From NCBI GenBank assembly GCA_030634125.1, contig DAOWBJ010000001.1:1-27709 (forward strand): a DNA stretch of 27,709 nt, given 5' to 3'. The notes beneath the pieces were generated by a model. That model did no database searches. It was given only the letters and a program-made list of their open reading frames with translations, and was not told the DNA's origin. This document shows positions 27,694 through 27,709 of the stretch, one piece after another (position 1 is the stretch's first letter; every line of letters starts with the position of its first letter). This DNA comes from Victivallales bacterium (GTDB lineage Bacteria; Verrucomicrobiota; Lentisphaeria; Victivallales; Victivallaceae). The position numbers and the translations under genes are program-made.

Positions 27694-27709
27694 CACTTAT
27701 AAATTAAAA

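Noticed and set aside
1..27709. tRNA or rRNA genes
   Set aside because: No cloverleaf-like sequence with GTTCGA-type T-loop and CCA end, and no rRNA-like stretch, was seen on reading either strand.

Overview
The window looks like part of a dsDNA tailed-phage genome (Caudoviricetes) or prophage. It is AT-rich and gene-dense, uses the standard genetic code, and has strong AGGAGG-type ribosome binding sites and many overlapping start/stop codons. The host cannot be named from the sequence. No terminase, portal, major capsid protein, polymerase, integrase, tRNA or recognisable endolysin is visible, so the window holds only part of the genome.

Layout. (1) 1-13112, plus strand: a late block of virion genes. 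It runs from a 5'-truncated coiled-coil, low-complexity protein through small connector- or terminator-like genes, a recognisable virion protein (2437), tail and baseplate-like proteins (4061, 5470), a 1039-residue fibre (8011) and a second surface protein (11130). It ends with a lysis-like pair: an XhlA-like coiled-coil/TM protein (11927) and a holin-like protein with an internal lipoprotein-type signal (12337). (2) 13107-16625, minus strand: about 14 very small genes in one operon, fed by a tandem-repeat promoter region at 16654-16746. It includes a previously easy-to-miss excisionase/MerR-like HTH protein (13788-13958), a small DUF2829-like protein, two membrane proteins and several unknowns. 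(3) 16629-16965: a divergent control region with 31-bp repeats, an inverted repeat, a plus-strand promoter and two copies of an operator-like 15-mer. (4) 16966-26737, plus strand: an early or accessory operon of small proteins. Recognisable members are a Cys-rich protein (16966), a GroES-domain fusion (19331), two PD-(D/E)XK nuclease-like proteins (21169, 22285), a Tad2/DUF2829 anti-Thoeris-like protein (24046), a DUF488 protein (24932), a Gp37/Gp68 (DUF5131) protein (25656) and two zinc-ribbon-like proteins. (5) 26732-27618, minus strand: a two-gene operon whose second gene resembles phage single-strand-binding/DUF669 proteins. Its promoter region carries a third copy of the operator-like sequence.

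How it fits together. The late block builds tail and surface structures and ends in lysis functions. The divergent region near 16.7-16.95 kb appears to switch between the minus-strand small-gene operon and the plus-strand operon. Recurrence of AACTTACTAACG at 16.9 kb and 27.69 kb suggests that one regulator controls both. Convergent operons meet twice (13107-13112 and 26732-26737) with stop codons overlapping by 6 bp and no visible terminator. Signs of gene turnover are a duplicated 3' end of the HTH gene, a gene broken by an in-frame stop (23108-23373) and a GC-rich mini-gene patch (18798-19019).
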